From Clostridium sp. BSD9I1 (GTDB lineage Bacteria > Bacillota > Clostridia > Clostridiales > Clostridiaceae), in the NCBI RefSeq assembly GCF_900185645.1, contig NZ_FYAM01000025.1, positions 62,001-126,000 on the forward strand: DNA of 64,000 nucleotides, written 5' to 3'. Positions 10,601-18,757 of the stretch are shown here, piece by piece. Under the pieces are notes generated by a model. That model was not told where the DNA came from, did no database searches, and was given only the letters and a program-made list of their open reading frames with translations. Positions within the stretch are counted from its first letter, which is position 1. Each line of letters begins with the position of its first letter. The translations under genes were made by a program, and so were the position numbers.

Positions 10601-11230
10601 GTATGGCAGTTTGTACTATATGGGGATCTCGTTTTAGATGGAAGATATGATGCATGGCTTCCTCAAAAGCCATTGGTTAGGGAAGGAACGAGATTTTTAA
10701 ACCCTACACCCTTTGTTACAATTCAAACACCAGCTACTGCAAGACAAGTACTAGTAGCTGCCTTTTATAATCAAAATACTAATGCAATAGTTGTGGAATC
10801 TGGTAGAGGGTATACTAGGGATGGAAGAGTAGTTCCTAATATAGCGGCTGGAGGCATAAATGCTAAAACTACGGCAGTAGGAGGAGGAGTTACTACTATT
10901 AGTGGCAGCAGTGTAGCAGCAGCAGTTTACGCTGGAGCTTGTGCCCTATTATATCAATGGGGATTAGTAGATGGTAATGATCCAAGTCTTTTTGTAGGAA
11001 AGATGAAAACTTACTTTATAAGAGGGGCAAGAAGAAGGCAAGGGGATATCTATCCAAATCCTGAATGGGGTTATGGGCAGTTAGATTTAGAAGGGGTTTT
11101 TGAAACAATCCGTGCTGGAGGTAGGGGGCTAGATGAAACAATGCTAAGAAGTAGAAATATATCAATAAAAGAAGATTGTATAGAGTGTAATATAGGTGAA
11201 ATATTTTTAAGGATACCAAAAGATATATAA
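7643..11230 (+). CDS. tandem subtilase (Csp-like double S8 protease)
   Basis: This 1195-aa protein contains two complete subtilisin-family units. Unit 1 has a pro-region (about 1-95), Asp121 (IDSGIDY), His179 (GHGTHVAG), Asn283 (AAGNEGD) and Ser489 (GTSMAAPHV), with an inserted beta-rich block at about 300-430 like the jelly-roll domain of clostridial Csp proteases. After a Gln-rich linker (about 575-600), unit 2 has its own short pro-like segment, Asp694, His766 (GHGTQMAG), Asn882 and Ser1090 (GSSVAAAVY). In Clostridioides difficile a similar fusion, CspBA, has an active CspB half and a degenerate CspA half; CspB activates SleC, which is also encoded here (37947). No signal peptide is seen, as is usual for Csp proteins. 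No other csp gene is adjacent. The TTG start lies 22 nt after the GGGGGA run and is uncertain. Confidence 0.85.
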   Translation: MLNLLINVPQSVLAKLAELSKNEQFLTGKVELTVIYNVRPEEISSQVTGIGGTFEDLGYNFGIVILNVGDIERISEIRGIQYLELPRTVYTSDLNSNRASCVPPVWSSGLTGKGTLVGFIDSGIDYTSSAFINEDGTTRIDYIYDLSQGGMVYNRADINRALQSGNPFSIVQQRDTLGHGTHVAGIACAGGKISRENYGVAFESSIAMVKITAGGQINYTKDTLIMRGIKFLLEKAVELNKPLIINLSFSTNDGSHTGSTLFEQYIDTVCRLNPISFVVAAGNEGDKAHHAGGELRQNQTIPLNIAPDERGILFQIYKPVLNDITIQIVNPSGIRSEQIRITEGYKEGTIGQDRYFIYYTGPKPYNMNGEIVISLIPTGDFLSSGVWNLNITSQGEYQGRYNIWLPITEGLNPNTKFLEPEVYFTIGIPATVESVFSVGSYNGITNTISSFSGRGELQGNIIKPDLVAPGEDIQSVIPGGRLDTKSGTSMAAPHVSGICSLFMQWGMVDGNDPFLYGERLKYYLVRGAKKDRPQVIYPNPTWGYGQVCAQASFDLLRLFRGDLLNINDNYCKLTREQQEVQPSSQEQTSPEVQEISQEPIILNYLVEYDGDIVERLQQVPYASAAILDENYAIVSVERGRETQVLRIPEVVYVDRPSLYTLMQTQPQEAANIYQFHINPYLNLLGTEVYVGIIDTGIDYLNREFMYEDDTTKILSIWDQSDNSATPPQGLNYGTEYSRTQINEAINISRNNGDPYGVVRQRDTIGHGTQMAGIIGARGYNREIIGAAPDAQFIVVKLRQASADAIDEGIASISTPVPVYEGTDIITAIRYVSDVAKSLNKPTVIFIPLGTNCGPHDGNTIIERYIDEVSKVRGIAVVTGVGNEGDENGHTSGTLEKQGDRKVIELNMAPEQRSLVFQIWVRRPDVFSIGIVSPSGETIDRIPAKLQEVEQINLVFERSRVFVEYSLPEELTGDELILIRIENARPGVWQFVLYGDLVLDGRYDAWLPQKPLVREGTRFLNPTPFVTIQTPATARQVLVAAFYNQNTNAIVVESGRGYTRDGRVVPNIAAGGINAKTTAVGGGVTTISGSSVAAAVYAGACALLYQWGLVDGNDPSLFVGKMKTYFIRGARRRQGDIYPNPEWGYGQLDLEGVFETIRAGGRGLDETMLRSRNISIKEDCIECNIGEIFLRIPKDI

Positions 11231-11255
11231 AGTCGCCATTTAGGCGACTTTATAG
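11229..11255. terminator. bidirectional terminator after tandem subtilase
   Basis: AAAGTCGCC pairs with GGCGACTTT around an ATTTA loop, followed by ATAG. It overlaps the subtilase stop codon and sits immediately before the stop of the convergent PHP gene. Confidence 0.8.
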
Positions 11256-11256
11256 T

Positions 11257-11937
11257 TTAAAGCAATATGTTTAAAAACGCATCTATTTCCCGGGAATTCA
11301 GATATACATCTCCGATTAGTCCATGTTTTAAATCAGTTTGCTTATTTGTATGAAAGTCAGAACCAGCAGTATAAAATAATCCGCTTTCAATAGCTATTTT
11401 CATAAAAAACTCCATATCACTAGGTGTATGTCTAAAATGCTTTGCTTCTATACCATCAAAGGGCATATTAATAACTTCTGTAAGACAGCTTTTATTTATA
11501 AGAATAGGATGAGCTAAAACTACTGTTGCTCCAAATAATCTTAACGCCTTAATTCCATCATTAACAGATAATCTATGGCTATTTTTATTATAACTGCTTT
11601 GTAGATTTATTAAGTGCTTTGCATCATTTCCTCTATGATTTTTTACAAGGTTTAGAAATCTCTCAAAAGTTTTATCCTTATATCTATCATCTTTAAAGTA
11701 ACCTAAAATATGAACACTCTTATTTTTATAACGTGAAGATAATTCAACCCCTGGAATTACCGTAATCCCAAGTTTTATACCTGCTTCAATAGCTTCTTCA
11801 ACACCTAATATAGTATTGTGGTCTGTGATAGATATTATATCCATATGTTCATTGCTTGCAAGGTTTACTATTTCACTTGGAGTAAGGTCGCCATCAGATG
11901 CTGTAGAATGTATGTGAAAATCACCCTTATAAAACAT
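11257..11937 (-). CDS. PHP-domain metal-dependent phosphoesterase
   Basis: This 226-aa protein has the PHP fold's metal-ligand series: DFHIHSTASDGDLTPSE (HxH at the N-terminus), ITDHNT, ELSS, VVLAHPI and AGSDFHT. The architecture fits small PHP proteins of the YciV/nucleoside-bisphosphate phosphatase type, which cleave 3',5'-bisphosphonucleotides or short RNA ends; the exact substrate cannot be read here. It is a cytoplasmic enzyme with typical length, encoded by a single gene convergent with the tandem subtilase. The 131 bp between it and the arginine deiminase gene upstream are AT-rich and hold nothing else obvious. Confidence 0.88.
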   Translation of the reverse strand: MFYKGDFHIHSTASDGDLTPSEIVNLASNEHMDIISITDHNTILGVEEAIEAGIKLGITVIPGVELSSRYKNKSVHILGYFKDDRYKDKTFERFLNLVKNHRGNDAKHLINLQSSYNKNSHRLSVNDGIKALRLFGATVVLAHPILINKSCLTEVINMPFDGIEAKHFRHTPSDMEFFMKIAIESGLFYTAGSDFHTNKQTDLKHGLIGDVYLNSREIDAFLNILL

Positions 11938-12068
11938 ATTAAAATCCTTTAATTAATTATTATACATTTATAGTATTAAAAAGAATTAATAAAGGGTACT
12001 AGAAATCATAGATATTATAACAAAAATATAGATTTAAATAGATTATAAATATTAAGTTTAATATTTAT

Positions 12069-13292
12069 CTATAGCTTTTCTCTAATTATAGGCATACTCA
12101 TGCACCTTGGACCGCCACGTCCTCGTGATAACTCATAGGATTGGAATTCTAACACCTCAACGCCATTTTTGCGAAGTGCTTCATTTGTAACATAATTACG
12201 ATCATAACAAATTACTTTCCCAGGAGAAATAGCCAAAGTGTTACTTCCATCACTCCATTGCTCTCGGCTAGCAGCAATTGGATCTCCGTTTCCACATCTA
12301 ATTAAGTTTACCGCAGGTAGACTTAAATGTTTTTTTAGTATATCGCATAAGTCATCACATTCATAAGTAATGCTTATCTCATTATTTTTGCTTCTAGTTA
12401 TTCTATATACATCTAAAGGATCCTCAATTCCTGGATATATGCTAAACTTATCATAGTCTACCATTGTAAATACAGTATCTAAATGCATATATGCCCTTGC
12501 TTTTGGAATATCTAAGGCTAAAACTACTTCGAAGGGTTCATCTGAAGCTAAGAGTTTATGTGATAATCTTTCAATAGCCATTGGATCTGTTCTATCGCTA
12601 ATACCTATAGCTAGTATTTTGTCAGAGAGAACTAAAATATCTCCACCCTCGATAGGATGTGTCTTATCACGGTTGTACCAACGGCTTACATCTTTAAATC
12701 TAGGGTGATAATTAAAGATATATTTAGCAAATAAAGTTTCTCTATTCCTTGTGGTATTTGCCATCACATTTAAAGAAATCCCTCTTCCAATTGAGGCAAA
12801 TGGATCCCTTTGAAAATAAAGATTTGGAATAGGATCCAAATAAAATGGGTAAGGATTTTTAACCATATCGCCTAGTGATTTAGGCTTAATATGCCTAAGT
12901 TCCTCTTTACGGACTCCAGATATACATTTTTTTATAAGTTCATGAGGGGAATATGGGTTAAATAATTCCATAATGGCTTCTTGTAAGCCCCATGTAACTA
13001 CACCGCCTTCCTCCATAAACTCTGTCAAAAACTCTTGCCTGATTTGTGGATATTGTAAGATTTCTGCCATCAAATCTGTTAAGTATAGGACCTCCACACC
13101 TTCTTTTTTTAAAATATTGGCAAATTCAGTGTGCTCTTTGCGAGCTTGTTTTAAATAAGCAATTTCATCAAATAAAAGTCTTCTTAAATAATCTGGCACT
13201 ATATTTTCAATTTCTTCCCCAGGGCAGTGAAGTAGTACACATTTTAGTTTTCCTATTTCGTTGTAAACAGAAATACTTGGGTTAGAATACAT
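12069..13292 (-). CDS. arcA: arginine deiminase
   Basis: Converts arginine to citrulline and ammonia, the first step of the arginine deiminase energy pathway. Family blocks present include IGKLKCVLLHCPGEEIENIVPDYLRRLLFDEI, NLYFQRDPFASIG, HPIEGGDILVLSD, MHLDTVFTMVD and the C-terminal GRGGPRCMSMPI carrying the nucleophilic Cys. All guanidino-modifying-enzyme catalytic positions (Asp/Glu/His/Cys) appear present. Starting at the ATG at 13292 gives 407 aa with an AAAGG site 9 nt upstream; the alternative ATG at 13301 overlaps that site. No arcB, arcC or arcD lies next to it, so the rest of the pathway must be elsewhere or absent. Confidence 0.95.
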   Translation of the reverse strand: MYSNPSISVYNEIGKLKCVLLHCPGEEIENIVPDYLRRLLFDEIAYLKQARKEHTEFANILKKEGVEVLYLTDLMAEILQYPQIRQEFLTEFMEEGGVVTWGLQEAIMELFNPYSPHELIKKCISGVRKEELRHIKPKSLGDMVKNPYPFYLDPIPNLYFQRDPFASIGRGISLNVMANTTRNRETLFAKYIFNYHPRFKDVSRWYNRDKTHPIEGGDILVLSDKILAIGISDRTDPMAIERLSHKLLASDEPFEVVLALDIPKARAYMHLDTVFTMVDYDKFSIYPGIEDPLDVYRITRSKNNEISITYECDDLCDILKKHLSLPAVNLIRCGNGDPIAASREQWSDGSNTLAISPGKVICYDRNYVTNEALRKNGVEVLEFQSYELSRGRGGPRCMSMPIIREKL

Positions 13293-13387
13293 AGGCTTCA
13301 TCCTTTCTATTATCTATTCTAACCATTAGTTTATCAATTCAATAAAATATTATGCTAATTTATATTTACATAGAAATGGGTTAAAGA

Positions 13388-14587
13388 TTAATTGGATTTA
13401 ATTCTATTAAATTCGGATGTTATTTTTTGTAATTTATCTTTATTTGTAATCAAAGTGAGTCCAGTAATTGCTAGAGCTTTTGCACCGATAATTAATGCCT
13501 CGTCGGCTTCCTTAGAAACAGATGCTTCACAAAATTCAGGGGTATGTCCTACTAAGGTATTACCACCAATTTTTATATGAGGATGTATAGTAGGAACAAC
13601 CTGACTTATATTTCCTGCATCTGTTGACCCTAATCCCTCTTTTGCCTTGGTGCTTATTTCTAAACCAAGCAAGTTAGAACTTTCAATAAATAGTTCATCA
13701 AAACTTTTATTGATAAGAAAGTTGTCAACTTTATTTTGAAAGGCTATTATATTTAGTTTCGCACCAGTGGCAAGAGCAGCACCTTGCGCAATGTTTTTAA
13801 TCTTAGAGGTAACTTCATCACAAGTTTTTCTAGTAGCTGCACGAATAAAAAATCTTGCTTTTGCATAATCAGGAACTATATTTGGGGCATCACCACCATG
13901 AGTAATAATTCCATGTATGCGTACATCCGTAGGCACATGTTGTCTTAAGGCATTTATACCGTTAAAAAGCTGAATAACCGAATCTAGGGCATTAATACCC
14001 TTTTCAGGTGAACCTGAAGCATGGGCTGATTTGCCTATGTATTCGAAATCAAGTGGGTCCACAGCTAGAGAATTTCCAGTTACCCCTGTTGTATTTGCTG
14101 GATGAATTATCATACAAGCATCTATACCCTGAAGCAAATTATGATTAACAAAACTTGCTTTGGCACTTCCATTTGGGCCACCTTCTTCTGCAGGAGTACC
14201 TAGGACTACAACTTCTCCACCTATTTCATCTAAAAGGCATGAAAGGGAAATAGCGGCTGCGGTACTAATTGTTCCAATCATATTATGCCCACAGGCGTGT
14301 CCTAGTCCTGGCAAGGCATCATATTCTGCTAAGAATCCTATAGTAGGACCTCCAAGCTTTGTTGATTTTTTTCTTGCTATAAAGGAAGTAGCATGACCTG
14401 CTACAGCTCTTTCTACAGAAAAACCTGAATCAGCCAAGGTGTCTGCAAGAAGTCTAGATGCAAAAAACTCTTGATTACCTATCTCCGGATTATCATGAAT
14501 TTGATGACTTATTTTTATATATTTATCTCTTTCATTGTCCAATTTATCAATAATGCTTTTTTGATAGTTATTTATTATTTTACTCAT
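13388..14587 (-). CDS. M20 family amidohydrolase/peptidase under SAM riboswitch control
   Basis: This 399-aa zinc-type amidohydrolase belongs to the M20D/AbgB-like group. Seen motifs: IHDNPEIGNQEFFASRLLADTL near the N-terminus, LGHACGHNMIGT (metal-binding H and C/H pair), GTPAEEGGPNGSAKASF (catalytic Glu pair), the dimerisation-domain sequence YIGKSAHASGSPEKGINALDSV, and GNTLVGHTPEFCEAS at the C-terminus. Relatives cleave amide bonds of N-acyl amino acids, aminobenzoyl-glutamate or dipeptides. An S-box leader precedes the gene, so its substrate is probably a methionine- or cysteine-related N-acyl amino acid or dipeptide. This is inference from regulation and from divergence with metNIQ. The start has AGGGGGAA upstream. 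Confidence 0.88.
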   Translation of the reverse strand: MSKIINNYQKSIIDKLDNERDKYIKISHQIHDNPEIGNQEFFASRLLADTLADSGFSVERAVAGHATSFIARKKSTKLGGPTIGFLAEYDALPGLGHACGHNMIGTISTAAAISLSCLLDEIGGEVVVLGTPAEEGGPNGSAKASFVNHNLLQGIDACMIIHPANTTGVTGNSLAVDPLDFEYIGKSAHASGSPEKGINALDSVIQLFNGINALRQHVPTDVRIHGIITHGGDAPNIVPDYAKARFFIRAATRKTCDEVTSKIKNIAQGAALATGAKLNIIAFQNKVDNFLINKSFDELFIESSNLLGLEISTKAKEGLGSTDAGNISQVVPTIHPHIKIGGNTLVGHTPEFCEASVSKEADEALIIGAKALAITGLTLITNKDKLQKITSEFNRIKSN

Positions 14588-14664
14588 TGTAATAGTTCCC
14601 CCTTTTTATAAGCATATAAAGATACTAGTCTTTATAAACTTGCGCTAATAAAATTAGATAAAAT

Positions 14665-14853
14665 AAAAATCTTCTTCCTAGATGGAAGAAGATTTTAAAA
14701 CATAAACTCTTATAAGAGCAATATTTAAATTTAACACCTTCCCTCATCTACCAGAACAAACTTCTGTTGGATTTAGCACCATACAGGCTAATGATACCTG
14801 CTGGTTGCTGAGACGTCATAGGGCCAATCCCTCGGTCTCTCTTGATAAGGATA
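14665..14853 (-). promoter_or_regulatory. SAM-I (S-box) riboswitch of the M20 gene
   Basis: On the minus strand the stretch shows CTTATCAAGAGAGACCGAGGG, TGGCCCTATGACGTCTCAGCAACC, GGTGCTAAATCC and the closing GATGAGGGAAGG, in SAM-I aptamer order (about 14735-14850). A terminator hairpin, AATCTTCTTCC / GGAAGAAGATT with a T tract (14667-14698), follows. S-box RNAs terminate transcription when SAM is bound, so the M20 gene should be on when methionine/SAM is low. Confidence 0.95.
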
Positions 14854-14898
14854 CTTATTAACTTTTAACTTTATCATGACAAAGATTAATTGAGTAAG

Positions 14899-14927
14899 AT
14901 TATATATGCATAAGTAAGAATTGTCAA
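14899..14927 (-). promoter_or_regulatory. sigma-A promoter of the M20 gene
   Basis: Minus strand TTGACA (complement of 14922-14927), a 17-nt spacer, then TATAAT (complement of 14899-14904): exact consensus, located about 45 bp upstream of the S-box aptamer. Confidence 0.85.
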
Positions 14928-15104
14928 CAAATTTATAATGTTTGTTGGATTGACGGCAATGTATGATTATTACATGATTAAATAAAAAATTTTGTGAATT
15001 ATGTTTAATTTAATAATTTATTTTTCAATACTTTGCCCAAATATATTAAAGTATATTTATTATATGAATAGCAAAAAAAGTTTATTTTTCTATAAAAAAT
15101 TTTA

Positions 15105-15133
15105 TTGACATTTAAAAAAGATGAGAATATAAT
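15105..15133 (+). promoter_or_regulatory. sigma-A promoter of metNIQ
   Basis: TTGACA at 15105-15110, a 17-nt spacer and TATAAT at 15128-15133 form an exact consensus promoter about 45 bp before the second S-box aptamer. It mirrors the divergent M20 promoter. Confidence 0.88.
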
Positions 15134-15175
15134 AAGTCTCAAGCAGAAAATGCTAACTTAAAAATCGAATATAGA

Positions 15176-15372
15176 TCCTTATCTAGAGAAGCAGAGGGAC
15201 TGGCCCGATGAAGCTTCAGCAACCAGCAATGCTTATTTGCAAAGCAAGGTGCTAAATCCTGCAGACATTAGTCTGAAAGATGAGGGAAGGTAATAGTTTA
15301 AAAGCGGTCCTTCCATGGGGCTTTTTTTATTGAAGTTATCCTCTTTCTCATCTGGGAAAGAGGATTTTTTAT
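15176..15372 (+). promoter_or_regulatory. SAM-I (S-box) riboswitch of metNIQ
   Basis: The aptamer (about 15176-15291) shows CTTATCTAGAGAAGCAGAGGG, ACTGGCCCGATGAAGC, TCAGCAACC, AAGGTGCTAAATCC and the closing GATGAGGGAAGG. Downstream, CCTTCC (15309-15314) can pair with GGAAGG of the aptamer's last strand as an antiterminator. A first GC-rich hairpin with TTTTTTT (about 15303-15330) and a second clear one, ATCCTCTTTC / GAAAGAGGAT with TTTTTT (15338-15371), follow. It should shut off the methionine importer when SAM is plentiful. Nothing else was seen in this 800-bp divergent region besides the two promoters and two S-boxes. Confidence 0.96.
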
Positions 15373-15393
15373 TTTATTTGGGGAGGGAAATGA

Positions 15394-16473
15394 ATGATTT
15401 ATTTAAAGGATGTTAAAAAAGTCTATGAAACTAAAGAGCATAAGATAGAGGCTGTGAAGGGAGTGAACTTACATGTAGAAGCTGGCAAGATAATGGGAAT
15501 TATCGGATATAGTGGAGCAGGGAAAAGTACTTTAATTAGATGTATTAATTTACTTGAATCTCCTACTTGCGGCGAGGTAATTGTAAATGGGAAAAACCTC
15601 ACAAAGTTATCACCGAAGGAGCTTAGAAAAACTAGGGAAAAGATAGGTATGATTTTTCAGCACTTTAATCTTATGAGGAGTAGAAATGTATTTGAAAATG
15701 TAGCCTATCCTCTTAAAGGAAAAGGTCTTACTAAAGAACAAATAAAGCAAAAGGTAGAAAGCCTTTTGGAACTAGTGGGATTAAGCGATAAAATAAAGGT
15801 TTATCCTGGAGAGCTAAGTGGAGGACAAAAGCAAAGAGTTGCCATTGCTAGAGCACTAGCAAATGACCCACAGGTGCTTTTATGTGATGAAGCTACTTCA
15901 GCATTAGATCCTCAGACAACTGGATCCATTTTAAAGCTTTTAAAACAAATAAATGAAGAATTAGGACTTACAATAGTTATCATTACTCATCAAATGGAAG
16001 TTGTTAAAGAAATATGCCATAAGGTAGCAGTAATGGAGGGGGGAGAAGTTATTGAAGAAGGAGATGTTCTTCAGATATTTATAAATCCTAAGGCACAAAT
16101 GACTAAGGATTTTGTATCTACAGTATTTCATTATGATAAGATTTATGAGGTTTTAGATAAGGAGTCCTTTATAGGAGAGCTTACTGAAGAGGAAGTGATT
16201 GCAAAGATATCATTTGTAGGTCAGAAATCAGGCCAGGCCTTTATTTCAAAGGTTTCTAGAAAGTTTAAGGTTGATGCAAGCATTTTATTTGGTAATATTG
16301 AAATAATTCAAGAAGTACCTATAGGAAATTTAATTGTCAAATTTAATGGTTCTAAAGAAGGAATAATTCAATCAATGAGTTATTTAAAACAAAATGATAT
16401 TTATGTGGAGGTGATTAAAAATGCTGGAACTTCTGAATACCTTTATGCCGAATGTAGTAGAACTCTTTCCTGA
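15394..16473 (+). CDS. metN: methionine ABC importer ATPase MetN
   Basis: This 359-aa ATPase energises methionine uptake with MetI and MetQ. Walker A is GYSGAGKST (about residues 37-45), the signature is LSGGQKQRVAIARAL, and Walker B is VLLCDEATSALD with a conserved His switch in IITHQMEVV. The C-terminal about 80 residues form the NIL regulatory domain (ILFGNIEIIQEVPIGNLIVKF) that binds methionine and gives transinhibition in characterised MetN proteins. The ribosome site is GGGGAGGGAA. The last about 18 residues after VEVIKN are read from DNA that also encodes the start of metI: the two genes overlap by 53 bp. Confidence 0.96.
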   Translation: MIYLKDVKKVYETKEHKIEAVKGVNLHVEAGKIMGIIGYSGAGKSTLIRCINLLESPTCGEVIVNGKNLTKLSPKELRKTREKIGMIFQHFNLMRSRNVFENVAYPLKGKGLTKEQIKQKVESLLELVGLSDKIKVYPGELSGGQKQRVAIARALANDPQVLLCDEATSALDPQTTGSILKLLKQINEELGLTIVIITHQMEVVKEICHKVAVMEGGEVIEEGDVLQIFINPKAQMTKDFVSTVFHYDKIYEVLDKESFIGELTEEEVIAKISFVGQKSGQAFISKVSRKFKVDASILFGNIEIIQEVPIGNLIVKFNGSKEGIIQSMSYLKQNDIYVEVIKNAGTSEYLYAECSRTLS

Positions 16474-17101
16474 TATGATGAAGGCGTTAGGAGAAACCAC
16501 ACTTATGGTAGTTATAGCAGGAAGTATTTCAACCGCTATAGGAATAATAATAGGAATAATTATTGTGGTAACAAGGCCGGGAAATATACTTGAGAATAAC
16601 GGAATTTATAGTACTGTTGGGAAAATAATAAATATATTTCGTTCAATTCCTTTCGTAATACTTTTAGCAGCAGCTGTACCTTTTACAAGACTCATAGTTG
16701 GAACAACAATTGGATTAAAGGGCGCCATAGTTCCATTGGTACTTGGGTCTGTTCCATTTGTGGCAAGGCAAATTGAGTCAGCTCTTTTAGACATTGATAA
16801 GGGAGTAATAGAGGCAGCACAGGCCATGGGTTCAAGTCCTTTTGAGATAATCTACAGGATTTTATTAAAGGAAGGGCTCCCAGGTATCGTTTATGCTCTA
16901 ACAATTACAACAGTTAGCTTAATAGGATTTTCAGCTGTTGCAGGAACTGTAGGAGGGGGTGGACTTGGAGATTTTGCTATAAGATATGGCTATCAGTATT
17001 TTAAAACTGACATAATGGTAGCTACTATAATAATTCTTCTAATCCTAGTTAATGGGATACAAAGCTTTGGTGACTTTTTACTAAAGAAATTAAGCCATTA
17101 A
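16421..17101 (+). CDS. metI: methionine ABC importer permease MetI
   Basis: This 226-aa membrane permease of the MetNIQ importer has five to six hydrophobic segments and the cytoplasmic ABC-coupling loop AAQAMGSSPFEIIYRILLKEGLPGI. The family block FRSIPFVILLAAAVPFTRLIVGTTIG is also present. Its ATG at 16421 lies inside the 3' end of metN in another frame, with its own strong GGAGGTG site (16407-16413), so the overlap is real and probably couples translation. Length is typical (about 220). Confidence 0.96.
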   Translation: MLELLNTFMPNVVELFPDMMKALGETTLMVVIAGSISTAIGIIIGIIIVVTRPGNILENNGIYSTVGKIINIFRSIPFVILLAAAVPFTRLIVGTTIGLKGAIVPLVLGSVPFVARQIESALLDIDKGVIEAAQAMGSSPFEIIYRILLKEGLPGIVYALTITTVSLIGFSAVAGTVGGGGLGDFAIRYGYQYFKTDIMVATIIILLILVNGIQSFGDFLLKKLSH

Positions 17102-17141
17102 CAAAATAAAATATTTAACATAATTTAAGGGGGCTTTAATA

Positions 17142-17975
17142 ATGAAAATAAAAAGATTAGCAGCGTTAGTATTAGGGGTAGTAATAACTGCTACAGCATT
17201 TGTTGGATGTGGACAGTCAAAGGAAGCATCTGCGGATGCAAGTAAAAAGCAGGTTATAAAACTAGGAGTTACAGGGGATGATCATAAAGTTTGGGATAAT
17301 GTAAAAGAGAGACTGTCAAAGGAAAATATTGAACTAAAGATTGTAAGCTTTAGCGATTATGTAAGGCCGAACATGGCATTAAATGATGGAGAAATAGATG
17401 CAAATACATTTCAAACTGTGGCATATTTTGAACAATTTAAAAAAGACCGCAACCTAGATCTTGTATCTATAGCAAATACTGTTTTAGCACCTATGGCAAT
17501 ATATTCAGGTAATTTAAAGGATTTAAAAGAGCTAAAAGATGGAGATAAAATTGCTATACCTAATGATGCAACGAATGGTGGAAGGGCACTTTTACTTCTT
17601 CAGGAAGCAGGTTTAATTAAATTGAAGGAAGGCTCAGGCATAACACCAACTGTTAAAGATATAGTAGAAAACCCTAAAAATTTTGAAGTAATACCACTTG
17701 TAGCAACACAAATTCCAAGATCAATAAAAGACGTAGCAGTTGCGGCTATTAATAACGGTGTTGCGGTGGAAGCAGGGTATTCTCCGCTAGAAGATTCCAT
17801 ATACATTGAGGATACTAAAAAGGATAGTGTTAAAAACTACTTTAATATTATAGCTGCAAGAGCTAAGGATAAAGACAATGCAGCGCTTAAAAGATTAGTA
17901 GAAATTTACCAAACTGATGAAACTAAAAAGCTTATAAAAGAAACAACTAAGGGATCATCTATTCCGGCATTTTAA
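17142..17975 (+). CDS. metQ: methionine-binding lipoprotein MetQ
   Basis: This 277-aa substrate-binding lipoprotein of the NlpA/MetQ family is the third gene of the S-box operon. A signal peptide ends in the lipobox AFVGC with lipidated Cys23. Mature features include KLGVTGDDHKVWDNVKE, PNMALNDGEIDANTFQTVAYFEQF, IANTVLAPMAIYS and IPNDATNGGRALLLLQEAGLIKL, all strongly conserved in MetQ. It is anchored on the outer face of the membrane and passes methionine (D or L) to MetI. GGGGGC-type ribosome site 9 nt upstream. A terminator follows directly. Confidence 0.96.
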   Translation: MKIKRLAALVLGVVITATAFVGCGQSKEASADASKKQVIKLGVTGDDHKVWDNVKERLSKENIELKIVSFSDYVRPNMALNDGEIDANTFQTVAYFEQFKKDRNLDLVSIANTVLAPMAIYSGNLKDLKELKDGDKIAIPNDATNGGRALLLLQEAGLIKLKEGSGITPTVKDIVENPKNFEVIPLVATQIPRSIKDVAVAAINNGVAVEAGYSPLEDSIYIEDTKKDSVKNYFNIIAARAKDKDNAALKRLVEIYQTDETKKLIKETTKGSSIPAF

Positions 17976-17987
17976 GATTTTATCAAC

Positions 17988-18026
17988 AAGGCCATGTCCT
18001 ATAAAAGGATATGGCTATTTATTTTT
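17988..18026 (+). terminator. terminator of the metNIQ operon
   Basis: GCCATGTCC (17991-17999) pairs with GGATATGGC (18007-18015) and is followed by TATTTATTTTT. Confidence 0.85.
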
Positions 18027-18052
18027 ATGATATAATATTATAGGGTGATAAC

Positions 18053-18727
18053 ATGCAAATATTAAAAAATGATTGGCAGGACTTATTAGAAGATGAATTT
18101 AAAAATGCATATTATTTAAAACTTAGAGATTTTTTAATAAATGAATATAAAACAAAAGCTATATATCCTAATATGTATGATATATTTAATGCTCTACATT
18201 ACACTGATTATAAGGATGTAAAGGTGGTTATATTAGGTCAAGATCCATATCATGGTCCTAATCAGGCACATGGACTAAGCTTTTCTGTAAAGCCAGGCGT
18301 ACCAGCACCACCTTCTCTTATGAATATTTATAAGGAACTTAATAGTGATATAGGTTGTTATATCCCTAATAATGGTTACTTAAAGAAATGGGCGGATCAA
18401 GGAGTTATGCTTCTTAATACTGTACTAACAGTTAGAGCAGGCGAGGCAAATTCTCATAAAGGAATAGGTTGGGGGCACTTTACTGATAAAGTAATTAGCC
18501 TATTAAATGATAGGGAAGAACCTATTGTCTTTATATTATGGGGAAAAAATGCTCAATCCAAAGTTGATATAATAAATAACCCAAAGCATTACATAATAAA
18601 ATCCGTTCATCCAAGTCCACTATCTGTTCATAGAGGATTTTTTGGAAGTAAGCCTTTTTCTAAGACTAATAAATTTCTTATCTCCATAGGTAAAAAACCT
18701 ATAGATTGGCAGATTCAAAATATATAA
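18053..18727 (+). CDS. ung: uracil-DNA glycosylase
   Basis: This 224-aa family-1 uracil-DNA glycosylase removes uracil from DNA at the start of base-excision repair. The catalytic block [22 protein letters not shown] (Asp and His network), the [12 protein letters not shown] loop, [21 protein letters not shown] and the DNA-intercalation loop [13 protein letters not shown] are all complete. Length and order match UNG. The gene begins 25 bp after the metQ terminator hairpin and has its own AT-rich promoter region. A large bulged hairpin follows the stop. Confidence 0.97.
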   Translation: MQILKNDWQDLLEDEFKNAYYLKLRDFLINEYKTKAIYPNMYDIFNALHYTDYKDVKVVILGQDPYHGPNQAHGLSFSVKPGVPAPPSLMNIYKELNSDIGCYIPNNGYLKKWADQGVMLLNTVLTVRAGEANSHKGIGWGHFTDKVISLLNDREEPIVFILWGKNAQSKVDIINNPKHYIIKSVHPSPLSVHRGFFGSKPFSKTNKFLISIGKKPIDWQIQNI

Positions 18728-18757
18728 TAATGTCCATTTGAGGCTATCCATACTATA

